A stretch of 64,000 nucleotides of DNA from Streptomyces sp. man185 (lineage in GTDB: Bacteria; Actinomycetota; Actinomycetes; Streptomycetales; Streptomycetaceae): positions 62,001 through 126,000 of the forward strand of contig NTHE01000011.1 of the NCBI GenBank assembly GCA_002551355.1, given 5' to 3'. This document shows positions 43,697 through 52,981 of this stretch, piece by piece. A program made the position numbers and the translations under genes. A model generated the notes under the pieces. It saw nothing but the letters and a program-made list of their open reading frames with translations. It did not search any database and was not told the DNA's origin. How positions within the stretch are numbered: position 1 is the stretch's first letter; each line of letters opens with the position of its first letter.

Positions 43697-45139
43697 TCAG
43701 AGGATCGCGCCGGGGGTGTAGCTCGCGGCCTCGGGGTGCTGCTTGGTGATCTCCTCGATCCGGGCGACCAGCGACGACACCTGGTCGCCGGCGGCACCCG
43801 TGAACGAGAGCTTGTCGGCCATCAGCTCGTCCAACTGCGCCCGGTCCAGCGGGATCCGCTCGTCCGCGGCGAGCTTGTCGAGCAGCTCGTTGCGTTCGGC
43901 GCCCTGCTCCCGCATCGCGAGGGCGGCGGCGACCGCGTTCTCCTTGATCGCCTCGTGCGCCACCTCGCGGCCCACCCCCGCCCGCACGGCACCCATCAGC
44001 ACCTTGGTGGTGGCCAGGAAGGGGAGGTAGCGGTCCAGCTCGCGCGCCACGACCGCGGGGAACGCGCCGAACTCGTCCAGCACCGTCAGGAAGGTCTCCA
44101 GGAGGCCGTCGAACGCGAAGAAGGCGTCCGGGAGCGCCACCCGGCGGACCACGGAACAGGACACGTCGCCCTCGTTCCACTGGTCGCCCGCCAGCTCGCC
44201 GGTCATCGAGGCGTAGCCGCGCAGGATCACCATCAGCCCGTTCACCCGCTCGCAGGAGCGCGTGTTCATCTTGTGCGGCATTGCCGACGAGCCGACCTGG
44301 CCGGGCTTGAAGCCCTCGGTCACCAGCTCGTGGCCCGCCATCAGCCGGATGGTCTTCGCCACCGAGGAAGGCGCCGCCGCGAGCTGCACCAGCGCGGTGA
44401 CCACGTCGTAGTCGAGCGATCGGGGGTAGACCTGACCGACCGAGGTGAACGCCTCGGCGAAGCCGAGATGGCCGGCGATGCGCTGCTCCAGGTCGGCGAG
44501 CTTGTCCGCGTCGCCGCCGAGCAGGTCCAGCATGTCCTGCGCCGTGCCTACCGGGCCCTTGATCCCCCGCAGCGGGTAGCGGGCGAGGAGGTCCTCCAGG
44601 CGGCCTTGGGCGACCAGCAACTCGTCGGCCGCGGTCGCGAAGCGCTTGCCCAGTGTGGTCGCCTGCGCGGCGACATTGTGCGAGCGTCCGGCGATCACCA
44701 GCTCGCGGTACTCCGCCGCGAGCTTGCCGAGCCGGGCCAGCACGGCCACGGTGCGGTTGCGCATCAGCTCCAGCGAAAGGCGGATCTGCAGCTGCTCGAC
44801 GTTCTCCGTCAGGTCCCGGGAGGTCATGCCCTTGTGGACCTGCTCATGGCCGGCGAGGGCGTTGAACTCCTCGATCCGGGCCTTCACATCATGCCGGGTG
44901 ATCTTCTCGCGCTCGGCGATGGAGGCCAGGTCCACCTGGTCCAGCACCCGCTCGTAGTCGGCCAGCGCCGCGTCGGGCACCTCGATCCCGAGGTCCTTCT
45001 GAGCGCGCAGCACCGCCAGCCACAGCTGACGCTCCAGCTTCACCTTCTGCTCGGGGGACCAGAGGACGGCCAGCTCCGCGGAGGCGTAGCGGCCGGCCAG
45101 GACATTGGGGATGCGAGGCTTCGCAGACACGGCGTTCAC
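43697..45139 (-). CDS. purB: Adenylosuccinate lyase
   Basis: 480 aa, full length. The fumarase-superfamily signature GSSAMPHKMN (about 291-300) is present, along with SHNVAAQATTLGKRF and TSRDLTENV. PurB cleaves SAICAR and adenylosuccinate in purine synthesis. The start is GTG 45139 (or GTG 45130), with TAGAAT 8 nt upstream and no clear ribosome site, so the transcript could be leaderless. The gene sits alone among purine genes. Confidence 0.95.
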   Translation of the reverse strand: MNAVSAKPRIPNVLAGRYASAELAVLWSPEQKVKLERQLWLAVLRAQKDLGIEVPDAALADYERVLDQVDLASIAEREKITRHDVKARIEEFNALAGHEQVHKGMTSRDLTENVEQLQIRLSLELMRNRTVAVLARLGKLAAEYRELVIAGRSHNVAAQATTLGKRFATAADELLVAQGRLEDLLARYPLRGIKGPVGTAQDMLDLLGGDADKLADLEQRIAGHLGFAEAFTSVGQVYPRSLDYDVVTALVQLAAAPSSVAKTIRLMAGHELVTEGFKPGQVGSSAMPHKMNTRSCERVNGLMVILRGYASMTGELAGDQWNEGDVSCSVVRRVALPDAFFAFDGLLETFLTVLDEFGAFPAVVARELDRYLPFLATTKVLMGAVRAGVGREVAHEAIKENAVAAALAMREQGAERNELLDKLAADERIPLDRAQLDELMADKLSFTGAAGDQVSSLVARIEEITKQHPEAASYTPGAIL

Positions 45140-45147
45140 GTAAAGGG

Positions 45148-45153
45148 ATTCTA
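45148..45153 (-). promoter_or_regulatory. -10 element TAGAAT of purB
   Basis: On the minus strand, TAGAAT ends 8 nt before GTG 45139. Confidence 0.4.
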
Positions 45154-45250
45154 CTGGCGGTTCGTGCAGGCCAGCGCCGCGCCCCGGTTTGTGGCTTGCT
45201 ACGAAGGAGCAGGGAGGGCCCAGCCCAGGCGCCCGGCCCGGGGACCCGGT

Positions 45251-46120
45251 TCAGTCGCTCTCCGTGGTGCCCACCGCGGCGTCGGGGGAGAGGGCACGCT
45301 GCCAGCCCGTCACCGGGCCCGGATTCTCCGCATCCGCGGGTGTGATCCAGAAGGCCCTGCCCGTCGACGCGTCGAACTGGGCGCCCGAGCGTCCGTCGCC
45401 GGAGGAGCGTCCGGTGAGCCGGCGCCCGATCCACGGGCCCAGATGCTGGCGCGCGAAGCGGATGTCCTGGGTCCGCCGGGACGCCCAGCGCGGCGGCGCG
45501 GTCGCGGGCATCGGAGTCTGCCAGTCCAGCTCGGCAGGCAGCCCCAGGGTCTGCCAGACGGCCTCGGCGACGCGCCGGTGCCCCTCCGAGGAGAGGTGCA
45601 GCCGGTCGACGTCCCACATCCGGGGGTCGGTGAGCGAGGGCGCGGAGTAGAGGTCCACCACCGCGGCGCCGTGCTGCCCGGCCAGGTCGTCGATCAGGGC
45701 GAACAGCGCCTCCACCCGGGGGCGGAACCGGTCGAAGACCGGCCCGCTGCGCCCGGGGCTGCGCATCAGCACCAGCTGTTTGCAGGAGGGCGCGAGACGC
45801 TCAACGGCCTCTTCGAGCCGCCCCCTGACCATCCCCATGTCGCACTTCGGGCGCAGTGTGTCGTTGAGCCCGCCGACGAGTGTGACCACGTCGGCCCCGA
45901 GCCCGGCCGCCGCTTCGACCTGATCGTCCACGATCTGGCTGATGAGCTTTCCGCGTACGGCGAGATTGGCGTACCGGAAACCGGGGGAGCGCACCGCGAG
46001 GCGGGAGGCGAGGACATCGGCCCAGCCCCGGTAGGTGCCGTCGGGGAGCAGGTCCGACATGCCCTCGGTGAAGGAGTCGCCGACCGCGACGAGACTGGTG
46101 TAGGAGACATTCAATTCCAT
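45251..46120 (-). CDS. SGNH/GDSL hydrolase
   Basis: 289 aa. The four SGNH blocks are visible: VGDSFTEGM (catalytic Ser), a Gly in VRGKLI, GGLNDTL (Asn) and DRLHLSSEGH (Asp and His). It is an esterase/lipase-like enzyme. No signal peptide is visible, so it is probably cytoplasmic. The C-terminal 80 residues beyond the core (RTQDIRFARQHLGPWIGRRL) are Streptomyces-type. It lies upstream of purB on the same strand. Confidence 0.9.
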   Translation of the reverse strand: MELNVSYTSLVAVGDSFTEGMSDLLPDGTYRGWADVLASRLAVRSPGFRYANLAVRGKLISQIVDDQVEAAAGLGADVVTLVGGLNDTLRPKCDMGMVRGRLEEAVERLAPSCKQLVLMRSPGRSGPVFDRFRPRVEALFALIDDLAGQHGAAVVDLYSAPSLTDPRMWDVDRLHLSSEGHRRVAEAVWQTLGLPAELDWQTPMPATAPPRWASRRTQDIRFARQHLGPWIGRRLTGRSSGDGRSGAQFDASTGRAFWITPADAENPGPVTGWQRALSPDAAVGTTESD

Positions 46121-46197
46121 GGCCCGGCGATCCTACCGCGCACCCCGTCGGCCCGCCCGCCGAGCGGCAGGGCGGGCCGAGGGGGCGGGCGCGGGGG

Positions 46198-47217
46198 TCA
46201 GCGGGACCCCGGCCGCCCGACGAGTTCGCGGAGCACGTCCTCCATCGTGACCATGCCGGCCAGCCGCCCGTCCTCGTCGAGGACGGCCGCCAGATGGGTC
46301 CGGCTGCGGCGCAGCGCGGTCAGCGCGTCGTCCAGCGGGGTCGCCGCCCGGACGCGGGCGATCGGCCGCATCGCCGAGACCGGGAAGGGAACGTCGCGGG
46401 GCATCGCGTCCAGGGCGTCCTTCACATGGAGGTAGCCGAGGATGCGCTGCTCGCCGTCCATCACCGGGAAGCGGGAGAACCCGGACTCGGACGAGAGCCG
46501 CTCCAGCTCCTCCGGAGTGGTGCCGACCCTTGCGTATAGCACGCGGTCGACCGGCATCACCACATCCCGTACCGGCCGGCGGCCCAGCTCCAGGGCGTGG
46601 TGGAGGCGTTGCGCGGAGCGGTCGTCGACCAGTCCGGCGTCCCCGGCGTCCTGCACCATCCGGGCCAGTTCGTCGTCCGAGAACGTCGCGGAGACCTCGT
46701 CCTTCGTCTCCACCCGCAACAGCTTGAGCAGGGCGTTGGCGAACGCGTTGATCGCGAAGATCACCGGCCGCAGGGCACGGGCCATCGCGACCAGCGGCGG
46801 GCCCAGGAGCAGAGCGCTCCGGGCCGGTTCGGCCAGGGCGATGTTCTTCGGGACCATCTCGCCCAGCAGCATGTGCAGATAGGTCGCCACGCCCAGCGCG
46901 ATGACGAACGACAGCGGATGCACAAGACCGTGCGGCACCCCCACCGCGTCGAAGACCGGCTCCAGCAGATGCGCGATGGCCGGTTCGGCGACGATGCCCA
47001 GCACCAGGGTGCAGAGCGTGATGCCGAGTTGGGCGGCGGCGAGGAGCGCGGAGACGTGTTCCAGGCCCCAGATGACACTGCGGGCCCGCCGGTTCCCGGC
47101 CTCGGCCTCCGGCTCGATCTGGCTGCGGCGTACCGAGATCAGGGCGAATTCGGCGCCTACGAAGAAGGCGTTGGCCACGAGGGTCAGCAGGCCGATGAAG
47201 AGCTGGAGAACGATCAC
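46198..47217 (-). CDS. CNNM/CBS-domain membrane protein (hemolysin family), short form
   Basis: 339 aa. A DUF21/CNNM transmembrane domain (residues 1-180; NAFFVGAEFALISVRRSQIE) is followed by two CBS domains (about 200-330). The C-terminal CorC/HlyC domain is missing: the protein ends right after CBS2. The GTG start overlaps the stop of the longer paralogue by four bases. The family is implicated in Mg/Co efflux, and the pair may form a heteromer. Confidence 0.88.
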   Translation of the reverse strand: MIVLQLFIGLLTLVANAFFVGAEFALISVRRSQIEPEAEAGNRRARSVIWGLEHVSALLAAAQLGITLCTLVLGIVAEPAIAHLLEPVFDAVGVPHGLVHPLSFVIALGVATYLHMLLGEMVPKNIALAEPARSALLLGPPLVAMARALRPVIFAINAFANALLKLLRVETKDEVSATFSDDELARMVQDAGDAGLVDDRSAQRLHHALELGRRPVRDVVMPVDRVLYARVGTTPEELERLSSESGFSRFPVMDGEQRILGYLHVKDALDAMPRDVPFPVSAMRPIARVRAATPLDDALTALRRSRTHLAAVLDEDGRLAGMVTMEDVLRELVGRPGSR

Positions 47218-48551
47218 TGTTCGTCCTCCGTCCGGTCCTCGGACCCCGGCAGCGGGGCGTGCAGCAGGGCTCGGGCGGCCCGGCGTCCCGAAGCGTCCAC
47301 CACGTCGATCCGCCATCCGGCCAGCTCGACGCTGTCGTCCACCGACGGGATCCGGCCGATCTCGGTGGCGATCAGCCCCGCGAGGGTCTCGTAGGGTCCG
47401 TCCGGCACCCGCAGACCGATCCTGCGGAGCTGGTCGGTGCGTGCCGCCCCGTCGGCCGACCACAGGTTCCGTCCGTCGGCGTCCTCACCGGCGGCGGCGA
47501 GATCGGGCGTCTCGTGCGGATCGTGCTCGTCGCGGACCTCGCCGACGACTTCCTCCACGATGTCCTCCAGCGTCGCGACCCCGGCGGTCCCGCCGTACTC
47601 GTCGATCACCACGGCCATGGCGAGCTTGCCGGACAGCCGGTCCAGCAGCCGGTCCACGGTGAGCGTCTCCGGTACGAGCAGGGGCTCGCGCAGCAGTTCC
47701 GAGACGCGGGTGCGGGGCCGCCGGTCGGCGGGGATCGCCAGGACGTCCTTGATGTGGGCCACGCCGACCACGGTGTCCAGGCTGCCCCGGTAGACGGGGA
47801 AGCGGGACAGACCGGTCGCCCGGGTGGCGTTGGCGACGTCCTCGGCCGTCGCCTGCAGGTCCAGCGCGGTCACCTGGACCCGTGGCGTCATCACGTTCTC
47901 CGCCGTCAGCTCCGAGAGGTTCAGGGTGCGGACGAACAGCTCGGCCGTGTCCGCCTCCAGCGCGCCCTCCTTCGCGGAGTGCCGGGCCAGCGCCACCAGT
48001 TCCTGCGGGCTGCGGGCGGAGGCCAGTTCCTCGGTCGGCTCCAGACCGAAGCGGCGCACGATCCGGTTGGCCGTGTTGTTGAGGTGGCTGATGAAGGGCC
48101 GGAACACCGCGGTGAACCCCCGTTGCGGGGTGGCCACCGCCTTGGCCACGGTCAGCGGGGAGGAGATCGCCCAGTTCTTCGGGACCAGTTCGCCGACCAC
48201 CATCAGGACGACCGTGGAGAGCGCCGTGCCGATGACGAGCGCCAGGGTGGACGCTGCGGCGGGAGGCAGCCCCGCCGCCTCGACGGGGCCGCGGATCAGC
48301 TTGGCGATGGACGGCTCGGAGAGCATGCCGATCACCAGGTTGGTGACGGTGATGCCGAGCTGGGCCCCCGAGAGCTGGAAGGTGAGGCTCCGGACGGCCT
48401 TCAGCGCGCTCGAAGCACCCCGGTCGCCCCGCTCGACGGCCTGTTCGAGTTCGCTGCGCTCCACCGTGGTCAGAGAGAACTCCGCGGCGACGAACGCGCC
48501 GCAGGCGACGCAGAGCAGCAGGGCGACGAGCAGCAGAAGCACTTCGATCAT
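47214..48551 (-). CDS. CNNM/CBS-domain membrane protein (hemolysin family), long form
   Basis: 445 aa: CNNM domain (1-190; CGAFVAAEFSLTTVERSELEQ), paired CBS domains (about 205-330; MTPRVQVTALDL, then VIDEYGGTAGVATLEDIVEEVVGE) and a C-terminal CorC/HlyC domain (about 355-435). Probably a divalent-metal transporter or regulator. GGAGGTGAACCG precedes the ATG. Overlap with the next gene indicates co-translation. Confidence 0.92.
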   Translation of the reverse strand: MIEVLLLLVALLLCVACGAFVAAEFSLTTVERSELEQAVERGDRGASSALKAVRSLTFQLSGAQLGITVTNLVIGMLSEPSIAKLIRGPVEAAGLPPAAASTLALVIGTALSTVVLMVVGELVPKNWAISSPLTVAKAVATPQRGFTAVFRPFISHLNNTANRIVRRFGLEPTEELASARSPQELVALARHSAKEGALEADTAELFVRTLNLSELTAENVMTPRVQVTALDLQATAEDVANATRATGLSRFPVYRGSLDTVVGVAHIKDVLAIPADRRPRTRVSELLREPLLVPETLTVDRLLDRLSGKLAMAVVIDEYGGTAGVATLEDIVEEVVGEVRDEHDPHETPDLAAAGEDADGRNLWSADGAARTDQLRRIGLRVPDGPYETLAGLIATEIGRIPSVDDSVELAGWRIDVVDASGRRAARALLHAPLPGSEDRTEDEQ

Positions 48552-48737
48552 CGGTTCACCTCCGTCCCATGATCAGGCAGGGGCGGGGGGACCGCGCGGT
48601 GTCGGCGGAAACGGAGGGATCGGCGGTACCGGCTCCTGGGAGGTTCGCCCATGGACGGACGCTCACACCTTTCGGGGGGGGTGACGGAGGGGCATGTCAT
48701 CGTAGGCGTCTGCCCAGCAGCGCCCGGTCCTACCGCG

Positions 48738-49169
48738 TCATTCCGCCAGGTGCTTCACCCAGCGGCTCCACTGCGGCTCGGGCTCGTACCCCGCCGCGCG
48801 CCAGGCCTGGTGGGCCGAGGCGTTGCCGTCGAGGACCATGGCGTCGGCGCGCCGCCCGCCCAGCGCGGTGAAGCGTTCCTCCGCCGCCGCCAGGAGGGCG
48901 CTCCCCACACCCCGGCGCCGCTGGTCCGGGTGGACCGCGAGGCGGTAGAGGTGGCAGCGCCAGCCGTCGAACCCCACGATGACGGTGCCGACCAGCGCCC
49001 CCTCCCGCTCGGCGAGGATCAATGCCTCGGGGTCCCGTTCCACCAGACGGGCGATCCCGTCCGAGTCGTCGCTGATGCTGGTGCCCTCCGCGGCCACCTT
49101 CCAGAAGGCGAGGACCTCGTCCAGATCGGTGGTGGTCGCGGACCGTGTCGACAGCGAATGATCGTTCAT
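48738..49169 (-). CDS. GNAT family N-acetyltransferase
   Basis: 143 aa. LYRLAVHPDQRRRGVGSALLAAAEERF is the acetyl-CoA-binding motif A, preceded by GTVIVGFDGW and followed by NASAHQAWRAAGYE. Substrate unknown. ATG 49169 is used; the in-frame ATG 49178 is an alternative. A 186-bp gap separates it from the long CNNM gene; it contains a C-rich stretch but no gene. Confidence 0.85.
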   Translation of the reverse strand: MNDHSLSTRSATTTDLDEVLAFWKVAAEGTSISDDSDGIARLVERDPEALILAEREGALVGTVIVGFDGWRCHLYRLAVHPDQRRRGVGSALLAAAEERFTALGGRRADAMVLDGNASAHQAWRAAGYEPEPQWSRWVKHLAE

Positions 49170-49271
49170 GACGGCCATCCCACCATCCGCAGCGGCACGG
49201 CATCGAACGCATTCCACGATGCGGCCGCCCCGGGCCCGGCCCCCGGGAGCCAGGTGCCGCCGAGCGGACCC

Positions 49272-49466
49272 TCAGGAGCCCGTCAGCTCCTCCAGTACCG
49301 GCGCGAAGGCTTCCATCGCCGGTTCCAGCACGGTCAGATACGAGAAGCCGAACCGCTCGAGCTGTTCCCGCGGCTGCTCGGCGATCTGACGAACGGTGCC
49401 GAGCGCGACGATCGGCAGGCCCAGCAGCTCGTCCTCGCCCACAGGTGTCTTCACCTGTCTTCGCAT
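49272..49466 (-). pseudogene. Remnant of an F420-dependent LLM-class oxidoreductase (C-terminus only)
   Basis: 64 codons encode GEDELLGLPIVALGTVRQIAEQ...ERFGFSYLTVLEPAMEAFAPVLEEL. This matches the final strand and helices of bacterial-luciferase-like F420 oxidoreductases, in particular the 'GTV-I-EQ, FGFSYLTV-EP-MEAFAPV' ending. A complete enzyme is about 300 aa, and the N-terminal barrel is missing because another gene starts only 51 bp upstream in the opposite direction. I infer a truncation caused by deletion or insertion at about 49470. Confidence 0.65.
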
Positions 49467-49504
49467 CGCACGCCGTCCCCTTGCCGGTGCTAGCACGGCC
49501 GCGC

Positions 49505-49510
49505 TAGCTT
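49505..49510 (+). promoter_or_regulatory. -10 element TAGCTT of the small toxin-antitoxin pair
   Basis: TAGCTT ends 6 nt before GTG 49517. GGGAGG occupies the gap, so the RNA could be either leaderless or carry a ribosome site. Confidence 0.4.
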
Positions 49511-49516
49511 GGGAGG

Positions 49517-49744
49517 GTGCCCAAGACTCAGCTGAACGTTCGAGTGGACGAGGCCACCGCCGAGGCCGCGCGGCAGCGCGCGCTGCAGAGGGGGATGAGT
49601 GTGAACCGCTACATAGAAGAACTCGTCCAGCAGGACGCGGGCGAGGTGGGACACACCTTCGTCGAGGCCGCGGCCGACTTCATGAAGCAGTACGAGTCGG
49701 TGTTCGCCGAGGAGTTCGGCCCGGAGCGCGAAGGCACCCGTTGA
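49517..49744 (+). CDS. RHH-type antitoxin-like protein
   Basis: 75 aa. LNVRVDEATAEAARQRALQRGMSVNRYIEELVQQ is a ribbon-helix-helix/Arc-like DNA-binding segment, followed by a helical C-terminus (FVEAAADFMKQYESVFAEEFG) suited to binding a partner protein. Its stop overlaps the TTG start of the next gene by four bases, the classic arrangement of a type II toxin-antitoxin pair. Confidence 0.75.
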   Translation: MPKTQLNVRVDEATAEAARQRALQRGMSVNRYIEELVQQDAGEVGHTFVEAAADFMKQYESVFAEEFGPEREGTR

Positions 49745-50112
49745 ACCTGCGGATCGACCTTTCCTGGCTGCTGATGGTCGCCGAGCACAAGACGCCCGGA
49801 GACCCGCAGGTCGTCGACTGGGGCGCGCTCGTCGCCGCTGTGGCACGGCATGACGCGGAGATCTTCGGCAGCGCCGTCTACAGCGACCCGCACGCGCGGG
49901 CGGCGGCCCTGTTGCAGTTGCTGCTGCATGTGCCCGCGCTCGAGCACTCCAACGCGATGTTCGCCTCGGCCGTCGCGTACGGCTACCTCGTCGCCTCCGG
50001 GCTCAAGGTCATCACGTCGCCCGAACAGGTCCGCGACCTGGCGCTGCTGGTGAAGCAGGGCAAGGCGGACGTACGGGCCATCGCCGACGAGCTGCGGCAG
50101 TGGAGCGTGTGA
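49741..50112 (+). CDS. Doc-like (Fic family) toxin component, degenerate motif
   Basis: 123 aa, TTG start. In ARAAALLQLLLHVPALEHSNAMFASAVAYGYLVASG the helix-loop layout fits Doc, but the catalytic motif HxFxxGNKR is not present (EHSNAMFAS instead). Streptomyces proteins of this sort are commonly annotated as Fic family toxin component. The missing His/Arg residues argue against AMP/phosphate transfer, so it may be an inactive or re-purposed toxin. Confidence 0.65.
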   Translation: MNLRIDLSWLLMVAEHKTPGDPQVVDWGALVAAVARHDAEIFGSAVYSDPHARAAALLQLLLHVPALEHSNAMFASAVAYGYLVASGLKVITSPEQVRDLALLVKQGKADVRAIADELRQWSV

Positions 50113-50139
50113 AACGGCGCGAACGCTCCGGCCGCCGGC

Positions 50140-50817
50140 TCAGTCCTCCGTGAACGGCTTGCGGGCCACGCCCAGGACACACGGGGACGAGGGCATCTGG
50201 AGGCCCGTCTCCGGAATGCGCAGCCTGCGGTACGTGCCCATCTCGAAGCCCGCCGCCTCGATCGCGGCCAGGGGGTCCCGGGCCGTGTGACAGCCGCCGA
50301 AGAGCAGCGGCCACAGAGTCCGGTCGGCCGCCCGCTGCGCGGTCGCCAGCGCCTGCCCCGGCGCCAGCCCGTGCTCGAAGAACCGCAGTTCGCCGCCCGG
50401 CCGCAGGACCCGCCTGATCTCGGCGAGCGCCCGGGGCAGATCCCGGACGGTGCACAGGACCAGGGACGCGACGGCGGCGTCGAAGCCCTCGCTCTTGACC
50501 GGCAGCGCCTCGGCTGCCCCCGGCACCACGTCCACCGGCACCTCGGCGCGCAGGGCGGCGCGGACCGCAAGCTGCCGCAGCGAGCGTTCCGGCTCCAGCG
50601 CCACGACCTCCGAGACGGCGCCGGGATAGTGGGCGAAGTTCAGCCCGTTCCCCGCACCGACCTCGATGACCCGGCCGGAGAGCCCCGACAGCAGTTCCTC
50701 GCGGTACGCGGCGACGCCGCCCTTGAGATCGGCGGTCACGCTGAACCGTGCGTAGAAGCGGGCGAAGACCGGGTGGTGCACGGCGTCCCGGGGGAGCTTC
50801 CTGCTGCGCAGCTGCAT
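50140..50817 (-). CDS. Class I SAM-dependent methyltransferase
   Basis: 225 aa. VIEVGAGNGLNFAHYP (motif I, about 50-65), VPVDVVPGAAEALPV and VLRPGGELRFFEHGL match the UbiE/methyltransferase-11 family, with a short N-terminal basic extension. Substrate unknown; the phospholipid or small-molecule class is possible. GGAGG precedes the ATG. It is convergent with the toxin gene and lies 115 bp downstream of bioD. Confidence 0.85.
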   Translation of the reverse strand: MQLRSRKLPRDAVHHPVFARFYARFSVTADLKGGVAAYREELLSGLSGRVIEVGAGNGLNFAHYPGAVSEVVALEPERSLRQLAVRAALRAEVPVDVVPGAAEALPVKSEGFDAAVASLVLCTVRDLPRALAEIRRVLRPGGELRFFEHGLAPGQALATAQRAADRTLWPLLFGGCHTARDPLAAIEAAGFEMGTYRRLRIPETGLQMPSSPCVLGVARKPFTED

Positions 50818-50932
50818 GACGGACCTCCGTTACGGCGTGGGCGTAGGGCTCCTCGACGATTCTCCCCCGTAGCGCCCCCGATAGCCCTCTACAGCCCTCG
50901 GAGGACCTGCGCGGAACCTCGGAGCGCAGCGC

Positions 50933-51631
50933 TCACGGCCGGGTCGGGGCCCAGGTCCCGCCCAGTTCCGGGGCGAGCCAGTTCGGCGCGTGCGCCGCGA
51001 AGTCCGCGCCCGACAGCGCACCCGCGCCGGCCGGTACCGCGCCCAGCAGCGGCGCACCGGCCGCTACCGGCAGGTCCTCGATGTTGCACCGGGACGCGAG
51101 GTCCGGCTCCGCCGGCGTGCTGCCGATCACCACGCCCCGGCAGCTCAGCCCCCGGTTCCGCAGCGCCTCGGCCGTCAGCGCGGTGGAGTTCAGCGTGCCC
51201 AGACCCGCGGGGGCCACCACCAGCACCGGCGCGGACAGCAGCCGGGCCGCGTCCGCGAGGGTGCCGCCCTCGTCGTCGAACCGCACGAGGAGCCCGCCCG
51301 CACCCTCCACCAGCACGAGATCGTGCTCGGCGGCCAGCTTCTCGGCCGCTTCGGCGACTTCGAACGGCCGCACCGGCGTGAGTCCGGCCCGCCGGGCGGC
51401 CGTGGCCGGGGCCAGCGGCTCCGGGAAGCGGGCCAGTTCGACCGCCGTCACATGGTCTCCCGCCAGGCGGGCGACCTCGGCCGCGTCACCCGGCTCCCCG
51501 GGGGCGAGCCCGGTCTGCGCGGGCTTGAGCACCGCGACCCGGTGGCCCCGGGCGGCGGCCGCCACCGCGGCGGTCACCACCGTCTTGCCGATCTCCGTGC
51601 CCGTACCGGACACCACCAGAATCGTCGACAT
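50933..51631 (-). CDS. bioD: Dethiobiotin synthetase
   Basis: 232 aa. P-loop [10 protein letters not shown] (9-18) binds ATP; KPAQTG and [10 protein letters not shown] are substrate and Mg motifs. It closes the ureido ring of biotin with CO2 and ATP. The ATG lies 6 nt after the bioA stop, so bioB-bioA-bioD form one operon. Confidence 0.95.
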   Translation of the reverse strand: MSTILVVSGTGTEIGKTVVTAAVAAAARGHRVAVLKPAQTGLAPGEPGDAAEVARLAGDHVTAVELARFPEPLAPATAARRAGLTPVRPFEVAEAAEKLAAEHDLVLVEGAGGLLVRFDDEGGTLADAARLLSAPVLVVAPAGLGTLNSTALTAEALRNRGLSCRGVVIGSTPAEPDLASRCNIEDLPVAAGAPLLGAVPAGAGALSGADFAAHAPNWLAPELGGTWAPTRP

Positions 51632-51637
51632 GTCGCT

Positions 51638-52981
51638 TCAACCTTCCCGCGCCGCGGCGCACACGGCCCGGCAGATCCGGGCCACGTCCTCGTCGCCCGT
51701 GACGTACGGCGGCATCGTGTAGACGAGATCGCGGAACGGCCGCAGCCACACGCCCTCGCGTACGGCCGCTCGGGTCGCCGCCGCCATGTCCACCTCGTGG
51801 TCGAGCTGGACGACCCCGATCGCCCCCAGGACGCGTACGTCCACCACTCCCGCGAGGTCCGCGGCGGGAGCGAGCCCGGAGCGCAGGCCCGCGCCGATCC
51901 GCGCCACCTCGCCCTCCCAGTCCTGCCCGAGCAGCAGGTCCACCGAGGCCGCGGCCACCGAGGCGGCCAGCGGATTGCCCATGAACGTCGGCCCGTGCGC
52001 CAGCACCGGCACCTCGCCGCTGGAGATGCCTTCGGCCACCCGCGTGGTGCACAGCGTCGCCGCCATCGTGAGATAACCGCCGGTCAGCGCCTTGCCGACA
52101 CACATGACGTCCGGCGAGATCCCGGCGTGCCCGGCGGCGAACAGCTTGCCCGTACGCCCGAAGCCGGTCGCGATCTCGTCGAGGACCAGCAGCACGTCGT
52201 GCTCGTCGCACGCCTCGCGCAGCACCCGCAGATAGGCGGGGGAGTGGAACCGCATCCCACCGGCCCCCTGCACCACCGGCTCCACGATGACCGCCGCCAA
52301 CTCCTCGGCGTGCGCCGCGATCAGCTCCCGCAGATGCCGTACGTAGGCGGGGTCCGGCTCCGCGTCGAAGCCGTCCGGCGGGGCGTCGGCGAAGACCTGG
52401 CGGGGGAGGGAGCCCGACCACAGCTCGTGCATCCCGCCTTCCGGGTCGCACACGGACATCGGCTGCCAGGTGTCCCCGTGGTAGCCGCCGCGCCAGGTCA
52501 GCAGCCGCCGCTTGGCCGGCCGGCCGGCCGAACGCCAGTACTGGAGGCACATCTTGACCGCGACCTCCACGGCGACGGACCCCGAGTCGGCGAGGAAGAC
52601 GTGCCGGAGCGGCTCGGGGGTGATCTCCACCAGCCGGGTCGCCAGCCGGACGGCGGGCTCATGCGTGAGCCCGCCGAACATCACATGGCTCATCCGGTCC
52701 AGCTGGCCGCGCGCGGCCTCGTTGAGGACCGGGTGGTTGTAGCCGTGCACCGCCGACCACCAGGACGCCATGCCGTCCACCAACTCGCGCTGCCCCTCGA
52801 CGGGTTCGGCGAGCCGGAGCCGTACCCCGGAGGCCGACTCCACGATCAGCGGCTCCTGGCGGCCCGGCATCGGACCGTACGGGTGCCAGACGTGCGCGCG
52901 GTCGAGCGCCCGCAGTTCGTCGGGGGCGTAGGGCTTCGGAGCGGTGGACAACGGGAGCGCGGGGGCGTACGGCTCAGGCAT
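51638..52981 (-). CDS. bioA: Adenosylmethionine-8-amino-7-oxononanoate aminotransferase
   Basis: 447 aa, fold-type I PLP aminotransferase. The PLP lysine is in [19 protein letters not shown] and [19 protein letters not shown] N-terminal motifs identify BioA, which uses SAM as amino donor. The ATG overlaps the bioB 3' end by 8 bp. The N-terminal 15 residues are Pro/Ala-rich. Confidence 0.95.
   Translation of the reverse strand: MPEPYAPALPLSTAPKPYAPDELRALDRAHVWHPYGPMPGRQEPLIVESASGVRLRLAEPVEGQRELVDGMASWWSAVHGYNHPVLNEAARGQLDRMSHVMFGGLTHEPAVRLATRLVEITPEPLRHVFLADSGSVAVEVAVKMCLQYWRSAGRPAKRRLLTWRGGYHGDTWQPMSVCDPEGGMHELWSGSLPRQVFADAPPDGFDAEPDPAYVRHLRELIAAHAEELAAVIVEPVVQGAGGMRFHSPAYLRVLREACDEHDVLLVLDEIATGFGRTGKLFAAGHAGISPDVMCVGKALTGGYLTMAATLCTTRVAEGISSGEVPVLAHGPTFMGNPLAASVAAASVDLLLGQDWEGEVARIGAGLRSGLAPAADLAGVVDVRVLGAIGVVQLDHEVDMAAATRAAVREGVWLRPFRDLVYTMPPYVTGDEDVARICRAVCAAAREG

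Noticed and set aside
43736..46435. An open frame of about 900 codons antisense to purB and the SGNH hydrolase
   Set aside because: Composition is Arg/His/Gly-rich with no domain; both opposite genes have full conserved motifs.
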